DNA from: Nitrospirota bacterium | GTDB taxonomy: Bacteria; Nitrospirota; Nitrospiria; Nitrospirales; Nitrospiraceae | Assembly (NCBI GenBank): GCA_040755395.1 | Contig: JBFMAX010000005.1 | Coordinates: 172,957-236,956 of the forward strand | Direction: 5' to 3' | DNA: 64,000 nt | In this document: positions 38,044 through 46,648 of the stretch, in pieces | Numbering within the stretch: the stretch's first letter is position 1 | How the letters are laid out: the number at the start of each line of letters is the position of its first letter | Position numbers and translations under genes: made by a program | Notes under the pieces: generated by a model | Seen by the model: only the letters and a program-made list of their open reading frames with translations | Told to the model about the DNA's origin: nothing | Database searches by the model: none

Positions 38044-39717
38044 TTACGACGACTGGCCCGGCTCAATGATCCGGAACCTGACTTCATCGACATGCGCATA
38101 GGCGGACGTCCGTTCGCCCTCGAACAACCCGCAGCGGTAGAGACCCGGCGTCCATCCGGCTTCAGGACGGGACAATAGGAAGTAGCCGGACTGATCGTTC
38201 GTAGACATGATGACCCGGTCCTGCGCTAAGGCGCGCTGCTGTCCGGCTATTTCCGATGTTTCCAAAAAGCATTGCGCCGTGAGCGGCACTGCATCATAAG
38301 AGGCCGACACCAGTCCAAACACCAAGTAGATCTCTTGTTGAGTGGTGGGAAAGCTATCCGACGGGTCAATCGGAATAAATTCGTGCGCACCGGTGGGAGA
38401 ATCATCCCGCATCACCTTACTCGCCGGGATGACGAATCGAAACCAACTGAAATCGGCGTCTCTGCCCATGAGCGATGCCCGCGTGTCCAACGGCTTCTGC
38501 GGCTGAAGCGGCTCGGCCGCTATTTTTGCGTACAGGTCTTCCTCCGAAGCACCCGCCGAACCGGATGGTTCTCCGGATGGAGGACGGTCCGCTTCGGGAA
38601 CATGGGGGCGAACCTTCTCGATCCATCGGGCCAGTTTCTTTTTGTCCAACACGCGCGTTCCGGGCGGGATCGCGACGTTCTTATTGCTTTCCTCAAATTC
38701 GACGGCCGCCTCATAGAGGATTTGAAAATGGACCAACGCTTCCGACCATCGACCCAACTCCACGAGGCATTGGCCCATGCGAAACACCGCATCCGCATAT
38801 TCTTCGTCGCTTGGATCGAGGCTGGACATCGTTCGGAACATGGTCAGAGCTTCCTCGCACCGGCCGAGTTCCATCAAGATCAACCCCAACTGATGAGCGG
38901 CTGTGGAATCATTGGGGTTGAGGTCCAGGACTCTCCGATAAATCGGCTCGGCCTCCTGATAACGACCCGCGGCGAACAGCCTCCATGCGTCCGCGCGAAT
39001 GGAAGCCCATTCCTGGCGCTGCGCCCCTGTCCCTTCCGGAGTCAGAACAATGTTCGAGCGCCGGCCTCGTTCGGAGGTGGGGCCATAGATCACGGACAGC
39101 AGATTTTTGGCGGGGATCTCCAGCGGAGAACCGGACGGCATCTTCTGCAAAACCTGTTGAACTTCGCGATACGCGCCCGGATAGTCCAGGACGTCGAAGC
39201 GCGCCCGAGCCAGCGCCAACCGCCAACCGAGCAAATCCGGAACGAGTTCCACGGCCTTCTTATAAGACTCCAGCGATTCCTCAAGGCGATCGAATTTTCG
39301 GAGTTCTTGCGCCAACCGCAAATGAACAAGCGGGTTCCGGCCGTCGACTCGCGCAATGCGCCGTAATTCGGCGATCGCCTCCTCCGCTTGTCCCGAGCGA
39401 ACCAACACTCCCCACCTTGCCCATCGGACGTCCAACGCCGTTGGTGTCCTTGTGAGAACCGCATCGTAGGCCCCAACCGCTTCCTGCAGACGACGGGATG
39501 TGGCGAGAACATCTCCGCGTAATTTGCGCAGTGTGAGCGCGTCGGGATTGTCATGAATCCCTTGGGCCAGGATATCCAGCGCAAGGTCGACAGCACCGCT
39601 CTCCCACACGCCTTTGGCGCGTTCGGCCGCTTCCTCCTCTGAAAGGAATTGAGGATCACCGCCAAACGCTCCAGAGCTCATCGTCAACGTCAACACGAGT
39701 AGCACACCAAGGCGCAT
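38044..39717 (-). CDS. Secreted TPR-repeat protein
   Basis: 557 residues from ATG 39717, chosen because MRLGVLLVLTLTMSSGAFG is a good signal peptide; upstream ATGs at 39759 and 39783 are possible. The central region has at least six tetratricopeptide repeats, for example ALTLRKLRGDVLATSRRLQE, PLVHLRLAQELRKFDRLEE, YRRVLDLNPNDSTAAHQLGL and YADAVFRMGQCLVELGRWSE. The C-terminal 150 residues (DTRASLMGRDADFSWFRFVI) have a beta-rich look. Likely a periplasmic scaffold. No partner is obvious beyond the small secreted protein upstream on the same strand. Confidence 0.82.
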   Translation of the reverse strand: MRLGVLLVLTLTMSSGAFGGDPQFLSEEEAAERAKGVWESGAVDLALDILAQGIHDNPDALTLRKLRGDVLATSRRLQEAVGAYDAVLTRTPTALDVRWARWGVLVRSGQAEEAIAELRRIARVDGRNPLVHLRLAQELRKFDRLEESLESYKKAVELVPDLLGWRLALARARFDVLDYPGAYREVQQVLQKMPSGSPLEIPAKNLLSVIYGPTSERGRRSNIVLTPEGTGAQRQEWASIRADAWRLFAAGRYQEAEPIYRRVLDLNPNDSTAAHQLGLILMELGRCEEALTMFRTMSSLDPSDEEYADAVFRMGQCLVELGRWSEALVHFQILYEAAVEFEESNKNVAIPPGTRVLDKKKLARWIEKVRPHVPEADRPPSGEPSGSAGASEEDLYAKIAAEPLQPQKPLDTRASLMGRDADFSWFRFVIPASKVMRDDSPTGAHEFIPIDPSDSFPTTQQEIYLVFGLVSASYDAVPLTAQCFLETSEIAGQQRALAQDRVIMSTNDQSGYFLLSRPEAGWTPGLYRCGLFEGERTSAYAHVDEVRFRIIEPGQSS

Positions 39718-40116
39718 CGCGACGTCACGACAGCTTGACCAAACCACCAGTTCGCACATGCGCAGCCGAGAATATCGCCTCATGAGCAGGCTCGACTTTC
39801 TTTGGGTCAGGTGAATTCTATCAGGAAGCCACGTACCGATGAAACCGACCACAGCGCTTGTTGCTCGATACCAGGCCGCCTCTTTCAGTTTGAAGGTCTC
39901 CGTTCAGGAGGAGACGAGCAAGGCCGGAACGACCCGCGGCCCGTCCGGTTAGAGCCGGAGCAGGAGAGAAGGATTCGCGCCTCGCGGCGGCGCTCTTCAT
40001 GTATTCGCGCTTCGGCGTGACGGAAATCCCACCCCCACCCTTCCCTCCCTTCCGAGGGGGAGGGTGAGGGAGCAGTATTTCCGCCACCCTCGCGGGCGGG
40101 CGGACGAGCCGGAGCC
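39718..40116. other. 399-bp intergenic region
   Basis: No convincing gene. Near 40034-40070 a GC-rich imperfect palindrome, CACCCTTCCCTCCC...GGGGGAGGGTG, belongs to the same type as those at 4216, 11155 and 50180. It lies just after the stop of the small secreted protein gene and could terminate transcription from it. Confidence 0.5.
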
Positions 40117-40689
40117 TTACGCGCCCGGGTCCTCAGGAAATCGGAATGTCTTGAAGTTCGGGTCCGCATCGATGGAACGGTCGACAATCGGCGGGCATTG
40201 GAGAAAAGGCTTGAGGTCTCGCAGCAGTTCGTTCCTTTTTCTTTTTGCGATGTCGCAGGCCAGCGCCTTGCAGGACTTTTCGAACTCTTCAGCGGCTCGG
40301 ACAGCGGCAGCGGCGTCCCGGCCGGACTCCAGATCGAGCCAGGCCTTGTGCTGCTGAATCGCCTGATCCAAGTCTGCCAGATGCTTGTCCAAGCCGCGGA
40401 ATTGGTTTTCTTTCCTACAGCGACTGCGCCCGCCGGAATCGGGCGAAAAATCACACTGCCTGTCGCGTATTCTGGATTCTTCGCGGATTAAGCGTTGGGC
40501 CTCCTGAGAACATCGGAAATACTCGTCCGTGTACTGAGCCCTGCGCGCTTCTACGAACTCATCGAGCCGGTCAGGTTGGAAGTAAGATCGGAACCAGGTC
40601 TCGAACAATAGGGATTCCTCGGCGAAGGCTGGCACGCTCGCGCCCAGCGCCAGGAGAAGCATCCCCATGAAGAGAGCTCGTTTCATCAT
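40117..40689 (-). CDS. Small secreted helical protein, unknown
   Basis: 190 residues with signal peptide MMKRALFMGMLLLALGASVPAFA. The mature part is strongly helical and charged (FVEARRAQYTDEYFRCSQEAQRLIREESRIRDRQC; LDKHLADLDQAIQQHKAWLDLE) with six cysteines (C60, C79, C91, C140, C145 and C164 by rough count), suggesting disulfide bonds in the periplasm. No family recognised. It is upstream of the TPR gene on the same strand but separated by 399 bp. Confidence 0.75.
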   Translation of the reverse strand: MMKRALFMGMLLLALGASVPAFAEESLLFETWFRSYFQPDRLDEFVEARRAQYTDEYFRCSQEAQRLIREESRIRDRQCDFSPDSGGRSRCRKENQFRGLDKHLADLDQAIQQHKAWLDLESGRDAAAAVRAAEEFEKSCKALACDIAKRKRNELLRDLKPFLQCPPIVDRSIDADPNFKTFRFPEDPGA

Positions 40690-41037
40690 GTATCAGGTCT
40701 GGAATGACTGACTATCGCAAAATCATCCACCTCAGAGAAGACCGAAATCAAGGGGGTCTCGGCAATCGAGAGAGCGAGGCAAAATCAGAGTCGGAATAGG
40801 CACATGGGCGTATCACTTCGTACTGGAGACCCGCCTCTGCCGATATATCGGCATCCGCCGAGATACCGGCAAAACCCTCTTCGTCACTCTCCGATCGTCT
40901 TCACCAGTCCTCGACCTACCACGATCGATTCTCTCCAACTTTTCATTGGCTTGCACGTTCTGGTCAATGGTCGAGATTCTCTGGAACAGCGATTGCTGAA
41001 GGCTATTGTGAAGGCACAAGACGAAAGGGAGGACGCC
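40690..41037. other. 348-bp gap
   Basis: An open plus-strand frame from 40804 runs into the next gene but its first 50 residues look non-coding (Pro/Arg-rich). Apart from GGGAGG before ATG 41038 I see no defined element. Confidence 0.45.
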
Positions 41038-41532
41038 ATGGACCGGACGCTCGAGTTCATCGATTCGGCAGTCTCGGTCGCATGAGCCTCGACGGTCATT
41101 GCGATCGCGGTTTGGATTCTGTGCGGACCGCCGAGCTTCGGAGCGAGCCTGGCCGGCGGCACGGTGAACGACTCGTCGGACATTCAGATCGCCATGCGCT
41201 GGGTTCAGCCGATAGTGGGACAAGCCATTGTCGAAGATACGTTGTTCACGCAGCGATACGGGCGGCGTTTCGCCAGCACGACGCTCTCGACGAACGTGAG
41301 GTCGCGGGGCGCCCATCGGGCCGACCTCAGTGCGGGGCTGGCTTCCCAGTGGGTCATGGGTCGGGTGATCGTCGCGTTGACGAGGCAAGAGCTTCGCGAC
41401 GACACGCCGGCGGAGGTTCAGTTTCAGGAGAAGGTCAATCGTCGAATCATCGCCATCGCCAGAGCGGTGGGCGCGAACCTGGACCACGACGCGACACCCG
41501 GCTCTCAGGTCGTTCTCGGCAGATCGGTGTGA
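41038..41532 (+). pseudogene. Exported protein gene with an in-frame TGA
   Basis: ATG 41038 has GGGAGG six bases upstream and begins MDRTLEFIDSAVSVA, then TGA at 41083-41085. The same frame continues without a break as ASTVIAIAVWILCGPPSFGASLAGG, a membrane or signal segment, and then VNDSSDIQIAMRWVQPIVGQAIVEDTLF to a stop at 41532. Read through the TGA this is a 164-residue protein with one N-terminal hydrophobic segment. Either a nonsense mutation, a sequencing error (TGG to TGA) or an internal start at GTG 41164, which would lose the segment. No SECIS-like hairpin is evident. Family not recognised. Confidence 0.5.
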
Positions 41533-41610
41533 TCCTTCCCGGCTGCAGCCGAGCGATCCGGCGATCGCTCGATTCCATCTCGGATTTTGAATCGGAAGGG
41601 AACGGATACT

Positions 41611-41706
41611 ATGTCCTGGCTGGTTGTGTTTATATCGTACCTACTGCCCGTTGTCCTGCTGCACTGCTGTTGGCTGCTGAAGGAATCCAACGGTCGTCGA
41701 GGCTGA
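41611..41706 (+). CDS. 31-residue membrane peptide (MSW type)
   Basis: MSWLVVFISYLLPVVLLHCC followed by WLLKESNGRRG: a single hydrophobic helix and a basic tail. GGAAGGGAA lies upstream. It resembles the first 30 residues of the small protein at 42080, which supports both as real. Confidence 0.5.
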   Translation: MSWLVVFISYLLPVVLLHCCWLLKESNGRRG

Positions 41707-41752
41707 GGGCGGCCCCGGTTCGGCATCAAACCTCTGGACGGGAGAACACGGG

Positions 41753-42064
41753 ATGCTGAAAGTCTCTATCCATCAGGATGCGACAAGGACGACCCTGGAG
41801 CTGGCCGGCCGGCTGGCGGGGCCGTGGGTGGAGGAGCTGAAACGGTGCTGGGCCCAGATCGAGCCCTCGCGCGCAGGCCAGGTCTCGGTCGATCTCAAGG
41901 ACGTCACCTTCATCGATGAAGACGGCAAGGCGCTGCTTCTCGACCTCTGGCGGAAAGGCGCCGTGTTGCAGGCGGCCGGTTGTCTGACCCGGTGCATCGT
42001 GGAGGAGATCACGCGAGGGGGACGGACCGGCTGTTCGATGCAAGGTCCCGAACCGAATACGTGA
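41753..42064 (+). CDS. STAS-domain-like protein
   Basis: 103 residues with an anti-sigma-factor-antagonist fold pattern: LELAGRLAGPWVEELKRCW, then VSVDLKDVTFIDEDGKALLLDLWRKGAVLQAAG. The phosphorylatable Ser of SpoIIAA is replaced by Asp/Glu (FIDEDGKALL), so partner-switch control by phosphorylation is unlikely in the usual form. It sits between two MSW membrane peptides and upstream of an RND operon, possibly as part of it. Confidence 0.78.
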   Translation: MLKVSIHQDATRTTLELAGRLAGPWVEELKRCWAQIEPSRAGQVSVDLKDVTFIDEDGKALLLDLWRKGAVLQAAGCLTRCIVEEITRGGRTGCSMQGPEPNT

Positions 42065-42079
42065 GAGCAGGAGGCATCC

Positions 42080-42250
42080 ATGTCGTGGTCGGTCCTCTAT
42101 ATGACGATCGTCTTTCCCCTGCTCCTAGTCGCGCTGCTGGCGATCGACCTTGTTGGGCAGGCACGGAAATCGGTACAATCACCGGGCTCGCGAACGAACC
42201 GTTTGCCTCGTCGACTGACACAGCGGGGCAACCAGAGGATAGCGCCATGA
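42080..42250 (+). CDS. 56-residue membrane peptide (MSW type)
   Basis: ATG 42080 has AGGAGG six bases upstream and the stop overlaps the RND adaptor ATG (ATGA), a hallmark of translational coupling. Sequence MSWSVLYMTIVFPLLLVALL then AIDLVGQARKS and an Arg-rich tail: one membrane helix. Similar to the 31-residue peptide at 41611. Confidence 0.65.
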   Translation: MSWSVLYMTIVFPLLLVALLAIDLVGQARKSVQSPGSRTNRLPRRLTQRGNQRIAP

Positions 42251-43458
42251 CGTTCCTCACCGGATCGCTGAGACTGGCCGCCGTCGTTCTGGCGGGAATG
42301 GCCGCCGCGGGCTTGCACGGCTGCAAGGAAGACGCCGCCTCGACGCCGCCTCGTCCGATTCCCGAGGTCCAGGTCGTCACGGTCACCACCCAACCCGTAC
42401 CGGACGAACCGGAATTCATCGGCCAGGCCGAATCCTCCCGGCCTGTCGAAATCCGCTCCCAAGTCACCGGCATTCTGAAAGAGCGGTTCTTTCAGGAAGG
42501 CCGCGACGTCAAGAAAGGCGACCGTCTCTATCAGATCGATCCCGTTCCATTCCAGGCGGCGATGCTCAGCGCCAAAGCGAAAGTCGCGCAGGCCGAAGCG
42601 CGGCTGGTGCAGGCCAAGCAGAACCTGGCCCGCGTCAAGCCGCTGTTGGCGGAACAGGCCGTGAGCCAGAAAGACGTTGATGACGCGGTGGCCGAAGAGC
42701 TGGCGGCGAAGGCGGCGCTCGAAGCGGCCAGGGGCGATTTGGTGAAGGCGAAGTTCGATCTCGACAATACGCTCATTGTTGCGCCGATCGACGGGCTGAT
42801 CGAGCGGACCAGGGTCTACGAAGGACGATTGATTTCCGCCCAGACCGATCTCCTGACGATCATCCATCAGGTGGACCCCATGTATGTAATCGTCAATGCG
42901 CCGGAAAGCTTTTTGCTGAAGCGGCGCCGCGACATCGAGGCGAAACGGATCAAAGATCCGGGGCTGCGCGAGCTGCGCGCCACGCTCATCTTCCTCGACG
43001 GGTCCGTCTATGCGCATGAGGGCGCTCTGGACCTGCTGGACCCGGCCCTCAGAACCGAAACCGGGTCCCGGCCGGTCCGCGTCGTCTTCCCGAATCCCGA
43101 CCGTGTGCTGCTGCCCGGGCAGTTCGTCACGGTCCGCTTCCTGGGCGCCGTGAAGACCGACGCGGTCCTGGTCCCGCAGCGCGCGGTTCAGCAAGGGCCG
43201 ACCGGATCGGTGGTGTTCGTCGTCGGCGAGGGGAACATCGCCCAGCCCCGCGAAGTCAGGGCCGCGAGTTGGCAGGGCAACCAGTGGCTGATCGAGGAGG
43301 GTCTGAAGCCCGGCGACCGGATCATCGTGGACGGGATCCAACGGGTCACACCCGGCGAGCCGGTCCGGCCGGTCCCGATAAGCGAAAACGGCGAGACTCC
43401 GCCCGCTCCGGGCGGAGCGCCGGGGAAGCCCGAGAACGGCAAGGAGCGGGCCACGTGA
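42247..43458 (+). CDS. RND efflux adaptor lipoprotein (AcrA/MexA type)
   Basis: 403 residues from ATG 42247. Signal sequence with lipobox AAGLHGC, so it is anchored to the inner membrane by lipid. Typical AcrA blocks are QPVPDEPEFIGQAESSRPVEIRSQVTG, FQEGRDVKKGDRLYQIDP, long alpha-hairpin (AKVAQAEARLVQAKQNLARVKPLLAEQAVSQKDVDDA), NTLIVAPIDGLIERTRVYEG and VLVPQRAVQQGPTG. Its stop overlaps the pump start (GTGA). The long hairpin is the type that docks to an OprM/TolC channel, which is encoded at the end of the operon. Confidence 0.96.
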   Translation: MTFLTGSLRLAAVVLAGMAAAGLHGCKEDAASTPPRPIPEVQVVTVTTQPVPDEPEFIGQAESSRPVEIRSQVTGILKERFFQEGRDVKKGDRLYQIDPVPFQAAMLSAKAKVAQAEARLVQAKQNLARVKPLLAEQAVSQKDVDDAVAEELAAKAALEAARGDLVKAKFDLDNTLIVAPIDGLIERTRVYEGRLISAQTDLLTIIHQVDPMYVIVNAPESFLLKRRRDIEAKRIKDPGLRELRATLIFLDGSVYAHEGALDLLDPALRTETGSRPVRVVFPNPDRVLLPGQFVTVRFLGAVKTDAVLVPQRAVQQGPTGSVVFVVGEGNIAQPREVRAASWQGNQWLIEEGLKPGDRIIVDGIQRVTPGEPVRPVPISENGETPPAPGGAPGKPENGKERAT

Positions 43459-46400
43459 GCGTGAACTTCTTCATCGAGCGACCGATCTTCTCGGCCGTCC
43501 TCTCCATGATCATCGTGGTCGTGGGTTTGGTGGCGATGCTCACCCTTCCCATCGCCCAGTTCCCCGACATCGCCCCGCCCGTCGTTCAGATCGACGCCGA
43601 CTATCCCGGCGCGAGCGCGGAGGTCGCGGCGGAGTCCGTCGCGCGCCCGATCGAGCTGCAGCTTCCGGGAATCGACAACCTGCTCTATTACGACTCCACG
43701 AGCACGAACGACGGTCACGTGACCATCAAGCTTTCGTTCGAGATCGGGACGGACGTGGACATCGCGCAGGTTCAGACGCAGAACCGCGTCAAGCTCGCCG
43801 AACCGCAGATTCCGACGGAGGTCATGCGTCGGGGCATTTCGATCAAGAAAACCTCGCCCGACCTCCTGCAGGTCGTCACGATCGAGTCGCAGGACCCGCG
43901 CTACGACCAGTTCTTCCTGTCGAACTTCGCGATCCTGCGCGTCCTCGACGACATCAAGCGGCTCAAGGGGGTGGGCGACGCCTTCGTCTTCGGCGGGCAG
44001 GACTACAGCATGCGGATCATCATGGATCCGATCCGCATGGCGCAACTCAGCCTCACGCCGACCGACGTGATCAATACGATCCGGGAACAGAACCGGGACT
44101 TCCCGGCCGGCATGGTCGGCCGCGAGCCCGCGCCCCCCGGAACCCAGTTGACGATTCCGGTGATCACCCGAGGCCGTCTCACGGAGGCGTCGGAATTCGA
44201 GGAGTTGATCGTCCGCGCCCTGCCTGACGGCTCCACGGTCCGGCTCAAAGACATCGCGCGGGTGGAGCTGGGTCCCCAATCCTACGACCTCGAGGGCCGG
44301 TTCAAGGGCCGGCCGACCACCTTTCTGATCACCTTCCTGGCGCCCGGGGCGAACGCGCTCGAAACGGCCCAACGCATCCGCGCCAAAATGGCGGAGCTGA
44401 GCAAGATCTTCCCAGCCGGCGTGCACTACGACATTCCCTATGACACGACCCGCTTCATCGACGTCTCGATCAAGGAGGTCGTCAAGACGCTGTTCGAAGC
44501 GCTGGTGCTGGTCATCCTGGTCGTGTACCTCTTCCTGCAGTCCTGGCGGACCACGATCATCCCGGCCGTCGCGGTTCCGGTGTCCCTCATCGGCGCCTTC
44601 GCCGGCATGGCGGCGCTCGGTTTCTCGATCAACACGGTGACGCTGTTCGGTCTGGTGCTCGCGATCGGCATCGTCGTGGACGACGCGATCGTGGTCGTGG
44701 AAAACGTCGCGCGGCACATGCGCGAGGAGTGCTGCTCCTCCAAAGAAGCGGCGAAACGGGCCATGGCAGAAGTGACGGCGCCGGTCATCGCGATCGTGCT
44801 GGTCCTTTGCGCGGTCTTCGTGCCGGTCGGCTTCCTCGGAGGCATCACCGGGCAGCTCTACCAGCAGTTTGCCATCACGATCGCGATCTCGGTCGTCATC
44901 TCCGGCCTGGTCGCATTGACGCTGAGTCCCGCGCTCGCCGCCGTGTTGTTCACGCCCGGCACGGTGGAGTCTCCGAACCGCTTCTTCGTCGCGTTCAATC
45001 GCCTCTTCGACTGGACGCGCGACCGGTACCTGGGAGGCGTCGGACGGGTGCTGGGACGCATGGGGCTGGCCTTCACCGTGTTCGGGGTGCTCGTCGTGGT
45101 GTCACTCGGCCTGATCCGGACGCTGCCGCAAGGCTTCCTGCCTGAAGAGGACCAGGGATATTTCATCACGATCGTCCAGCTTCCGGACGGCGCGTCCAAA
45201 CAGCGCACCCGCGAGGTGGTCGGCAAGCTCGAACGCTTTTATCTCTCGATTCCCGCGATCCACAGCACCGACGCCCTGATCGGCCAGAACTTCGTCTTCG
45301 GCACTCGCGGCGGCAACGCGGCGACGATCTTCACCCCGCTGAGCCATTGGGATACGCGCTCGGGGCCGGAAGGGCACGTCAAGACGCTGATCGGGCGCGC
45401 TTTCGGCGAATTCGCGAAGATCCCGGAGGCGTTGATCCTGGCGTTCAACGCCCCGTCGATCCGCGGTCTCGGCGCGACCGGAGGATTCTCGGCCCAGATT
45501 CAGGACCCGGCCGGCGGGGATTTCAACAAATTCGCCGCGGTCGCGCAGCAGTTCATCGCGAAGGCCCGACAGGACCCGGCGATCGGCGCGATCGGGACGA
45601 GCTTCCGCGTCGGTTCGCCGCGGCTCTACGCCGAGATCAATCGGGAGCGGGCTAAGGCCCTCGGGGTGCCGATCTCGGAGGTCTTCGATACCCTGCAGGC
45701 TTTCTGGGGGAATTTTTATGTGAACGACTTCATCAAGTTCGGCCGCGTGTACCGCGTGTTTACCGACGCCGAGCCGCAATACCGCGCCAAGCCCGAGGAC
45801 CTCTCCAAGATCTACGTGCGCGCCCAGGGGCCGCAGGGCGTCAACATGATTCCGCTCGACACCGTGGTCAGCACGGAATACCGAAGCGGGCCGGACCCCG
45901 TCACGCACTTCAACGGGTACAACACGGTGCTCGTGCTGGGCGCCGCGGCACCGGGCTACAGCTCGGGACAAGCCCTGGCGGCTCTCGAGCGGGTCGGCCA
46001 GGAGGTGCTCGTGCCCCAGGGGTATGCGTTGGATTGGAGCGGGATCTCGTACCAGGAAGCCAAAGCGGGCAGCCAGTCGGTCCTGGCGTTCGGCTTCGGC
46101 CTGCTCATGGTCTTCCTGGTGCTCGCCGCCCAGTTCGAAAGTTGGGCCGTGCCGTTTGCGGTGATCCTTGCCGTGCCGTTCGGAGTATTCGGCGCGCTCA
46201 GCGCCGTCTGGGTCCGCGGGATGACCAACGACATCTATGTCCAGATCGGCCTGGTGACCCTGATCGGCCTCGCCGCCAAGAACGCGATCCTGATCGTGGA
46301 GTTCGCCAATCACCGGTACCTGAACGGGCACCCGCTGATGCGCGCCGCCATGGAGGCGGCCCGCCTGCGGTTCCGGCCCATCGTCATGACCTCGATGGCG

Positions 46401-46646
46401 TTCATCGGAGGCGTGCTGCCGCTGGTCGTCGCGACGGGCGCAGGCGCGGCCAGTCGCCAGTCCATCGGAACCGGCGTTCTCGGCGGGATGCTCGCGGCCA
46501 CCTTCCTGGCGACCTTCTTCGTCCCGCTGTTCTACGTGGCGGTCAGAAGGATGATCCCCGGCCGGCCGGCCAAGCCGAGCGGTCCGAGGGAGCCGATCGA
46601 GTCGTTCGAGGAACCCGAGCCGGTCGGGGCGCGGGAGGAGGTCTGA
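43455..46646 (+). CDS. RND multidrug efflux pump (AcrB/MexB, HAE1)
   Basis: 1063 residues starting GTG 43455 with AAGGAG eight bases upstream; overlaps the adaptor stop by four bases. TM1 FFIERPIFSAVLSMIIVVVGL, TM4 proton-relay pair in GIVVDDAIVVVENVARHM, and conserved VEFANHRY near TM11. Porter loops carry QNFVFGTRGGNAATIF, and LGVPISEVFDTLQAFWGNFYVNDF, typical of HAE1 pumps. Complete and clearly coupled to the adaptor and channel genes. Substrate range cannot be read from the sequence. Confidence 0.97.
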   Translation: MSVNFFIERPIFSAVLSMIIVVVGLVAMLTLPIAQFPDIAPPVVQIDADYPGASAEVAAESVARPIELQLPGIDNLLYYDSTSTNDGHVTIKLSFEIGTDVDIAQVQTQNRVKLAEPQIPTEVMRRGISIKKTSPDLLQVVTIESQDPRYDQFFLSNFAILRVLDDIKRLKGVGDAFVFGGQDYSMRIIMDPIRMAQLSLTPTDVINTIREQNRDFPAGMVGREPAPPGTQLTIPVITRGRLTEASEFEELIVRALPDGSTVRLKDIARVELGPQSYDLEGRFKGRPTTFLITFLAPGANALETAQRIRAKMAELSKIFPAGVHYDIPYDTTRFIDVSIKEVVKTLFEALVLVILVVYLFLQSWRTTIIPAVAVPVSLIGAFAGMAALGFSINTVTLFGLVLAIGIVVDDAIVVVENVARHMREECCSSKEAAKRAMAEVTAPVIAIVLVLCAVFVPVGFLGGITGQLYQQFAITIAISVVISGLVALTLSPALAAVLFTPGTVESPNRFFVAFNRLFDWTRDRYLGGVGRVLGRMGLAFTVFGVLVVVSLGLIRTLPQGFLPEEDQGYFITIVQLPDGASKQRTREVVGKLERFYLSIPAIHSTDALIGQNFVFGTRGGNAATIFTPLSHWDTRSGPEGHVKTLIGRAFGEFAKIPEALILAFNAPSIRGLGATGGFSAQIQDPAGGDFNKFAAVAQQFIAKARQDPAIGAIGTSFRVGSPRLYAEINRERAKALGVPISEVFDTLQAFWGNFYVNDFIKFGRVYRVFTDAEPQYRAKPEDLSKIYVRAQGPQGVNMIPLDTVVSTEYRSGPDPVTHFNGYNTVLVLGAAAPGYSSGQALAALERVGQEVLVPQGYALDWSGISYQEAKAGSQSVLAFGFGLLMVFLVLAAQFESWAVPFAVILAVPFGVFGALSAVWVRGMTNDIYVQIGLVTLIGLAAKNAILIVEFANHRYLNGHPLMRAAMEAARLRFRPIVMTSMAFIGGVLPLVVATGAGAASRQSIGTGVLGGMLAATFLATFFVPLFYVAVRRMIPGRPAKPSGPREPIESFEEPEPVGAREEV

Positions 46647-46648
46647 GG

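Noticed and set aside
40804..41085. Open frame as a separate 93-residue gene
   Set aside because: Only its last 15 codons, from ATG 41038 with a ribosome binding site, look coding; the earlier part is low-complexity.
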